Below are positions 6,972 through 8,112 of a stretch of DNA of 8,112 bases, piece by piece. The DNA is taken from the NCBI GenBank assembly GCA_002435585.1, contig DJDY01000056.1, positions 1-8,112 on the forward strand, given 5' to 3'. A program made the translations under genes and the position numbers. Positions within the stretch are counted from its first letter, which is position 1. Each line of letters begins with the position of its first letter. The notes beneath the pieces were generated by a model that saw only the letters and a list, made by a program, of their open reading frames with translations, was not told where the DNA came from and ran no database searches. Source of the stretch: Lachnospira sp. UBA5912 (lineage in GTDB: Bacteria; Bacillota; Clostridia; Lachnospirales; Lachnospiraceae).

Positions 6972-8105
6972 ATGTCAGATAAGAAACATGTAATTATAAG
7001 GGTAGTGATAGTTCTTGTATGCCTGGCAGTATTTATATTTGCGGCAGACAGACTGAAGGTTACAGATAAAGAACCAATAGTAACAACGCTGGGTTATTCA
7101 TATGAGAATGCCAGAGTAATCGAGGTGGTAGAGGATAATCTGTCACCTGACGGAATAAGGGTCGGATACCAGATGTTAAAGGTGCAGCTTACATCCGGAG
7201 AATATAAAGGTGAAATAGTAGATGCTACAAGTGCTGAAGGAAACCTCTTCGGGGCAGTATGTAAAAAGGGGGATTCGGTAGTGGTACATATGAGTGTATC
7301 AGGCAATTCAAAGAATGTTTCAGTATATTCAAAGGATAGAATCGTGTCAGTTGCTGCATTTGTAGGAATATTTTTATTACTCATATGTATAATAGGTGGA
7401 AAGAATGGTGTTAAATCAGTTGTAGGGCTCGTGTTTACGTTCGTGTCAATATTTATGATATACATACCGCTTATATATAGAGGCTTTTCTCCATTCTGGG
7501 CTGCCGTAATAATAACAATCATAACAACAATAGTTACAATGTATCTTATCAGTGGCTTTACCATAAAAACTGTATGTGCAATAGCCGGAACGGTTATAGG
7601 TGTGCTTCTTGCAGGATTATCTGCATGGACGTTTGGAAGTGTGGCAGATATAGACGGATATAATGTATCAAACATAGAAACACTTGCTTATGTAGGACAG
7701 ATAACTAATATACAGATAGGGGGTCTGCTGTTTTCAGGAATTCTAATAGCATCATTAGGTGCAGTTATGGATGTTGCCATGTCGGTTTCATCTGCAATAA
7801 GTGAAATTCATGAGAAAGCCCCACAGCTTGGTTGTCTGGAATTGTTTAAAAGTGGTATGAATGTTGGTCGTGATATGATGGGTACTATGTCTAATACACT
7901 TATCCTGGCATTTGTTGGAAGCGCGGTGAGTGAGCTTGTTATTAACTATGCGTACAATCTTCCATTCAGGCAGATTATTAATTCATATAATATAGGGATA
8001 GAGATTATGCAGGGAGTATCAGGAAGCATAGGAGTTATACTGACAGTTCCTGCTGTAGCAGTGGTGACGGCGTGGATGCTTACGCGAAGTAATATTACTG
8101 TTTAG
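6972..8105 (+). CDS. YibE/F family integral membrane protein
   Basis: The 377-residue product matches the YibE/F family, whose function is not established. A first membrane helix (7-26) leads to an outside beta-rich domain of about 95 residues. About seven more helices follow (roughly 124-143, 148-168, 174-194, 200-221, 248-268, 308-324, 345-371). The family signature is clear: SLGAVMDVAMSVSSAISEI (261-279) and GMNVGRDMMGTMSNTLILAF (295-314). The ATG at 6972 has only a modest ribosome site (AAGGA, 6955-6959) with a long 12-base spacer, and an in-frame stop just upstream rules out an earlier start. It lies 63 bp after the phosphoesterase gene with no terminator between, so co-transcription is likely. 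YibE/F genes often occur as two adjacent copies, and a second may lie past the window edge. The reading frame is complete. Confidence 0.9.
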   Translation: MSDKKHVIIRVVIVLVCLAVFIFAADRLKVTDKEPIVTTLGYSYENARVIEVVEDNLSPDGIRVGYQMLKVQLTSGEYKGEIVDATSAEGNLFGAVCKKGDSVVVHMSVSGNSKNVSVYSKDRIVSVAAFVGIFLLLICIIGGKNGVKSVVGLVFTFVSIFMIYIPLIYRGFSPFWAAVIITIITTIVTMYLISGFTIKTVCAIAGTVIGVLLAGLSAWTFGSVADIDGYNVSNIETLAYVGQITNIQIGGLLFSGILIASLGAVMDVAMSVSSAISEIHEKAPQLGCLELFKSGMNVGRDMMGTMSNTLILAFVGSAVSELVINYAYNLPFRQIINSYNIGIEIMQGVSGSIGVILTVPAVAVVTAWMLTRSNITV

Positions 8106-8112
8106 CACAGTT

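Noticed and set aside
7094..7675. Minus-strand 193-codon frame
   Set aside because: It lies wholly inside the clearly recognisable YibE/F gene and shows no family features.
1..8112. CRISPR arrays, tRNA or rRNA genes, transposases
   Set aside because: No regularly spaced repeats, no tRNA-like cloverleaf or rRNA sequence, and no transposase motifs were seen on either strand.

Overview
The window is AT-rich DNA with strong AGGAGG-type ribosome binding sites, Arg codons biased to AGA, and a layout typical of a low-GC Gram-positive. The gene set is a clostridial-type glycogen phosphorylase, a SpoIID-domain protein, a secreted phosphoesterase with a wall-sorting-like C-terminus, and a YibE/F membrane protein. 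This points to the class Clostridia, most likely a gut Lachnospiraceae relative (Lachnospira/Eubacterium/Roseburia/Butyrivibrio type). That placement rests on protein style and codon use, not on a search.

Layout: positions 1-329 carry no convincing gene. The first ~138 bases are bounded by an imperfect inverted repeat and may be a small repeat element or structured RNA. After it come a near-consensus housekeeping promoter (183-211) and a ~110-nt leader with a direct repeat and a small inverted repeat. The leader feeds glgP (330-2807). Between glgP and the next gene is a 28-pair hairpin followed by eight T residues (2833-2901). It looks like the glgP terminator, yet it also contains the Shine-Dalgarno sequence (in its loop) and the start codon (in its stem) of the SpoIID-like gene (2879-4420). 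Its left side also resembles a sporulation sigma-E promoter. A 289-bp gap with a long-range paired element follows. Then come the exported metallophosphoesterase (4710-6908) and, 63 bp later with no visible terminator between them, a YibE/F family membrane protein (6972-8105) that ends just before the window edge.

All four genes point the same way, but they do not form an obvious single pathway. GlgP releases glucose-1-phosphate from glycogen in the cytoplasm. The SpoIID-like protein is a membrane-anchored relative of a sporulation peptidoglycan enzyme and lacks the expected catalytic residues. The phosphoesterase acts outside the membrane. YibE/F is an integral membrane protein of unknown function. 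The most unusual feature is the terminator/promoter/start-site overlap at 2826-2901, followed by the degenerate SpoIID-domain protein with its long Tyr/Arg-rich cytoplasmic tail. I do not see a clear new defence, mobile or biosynthetic system here.
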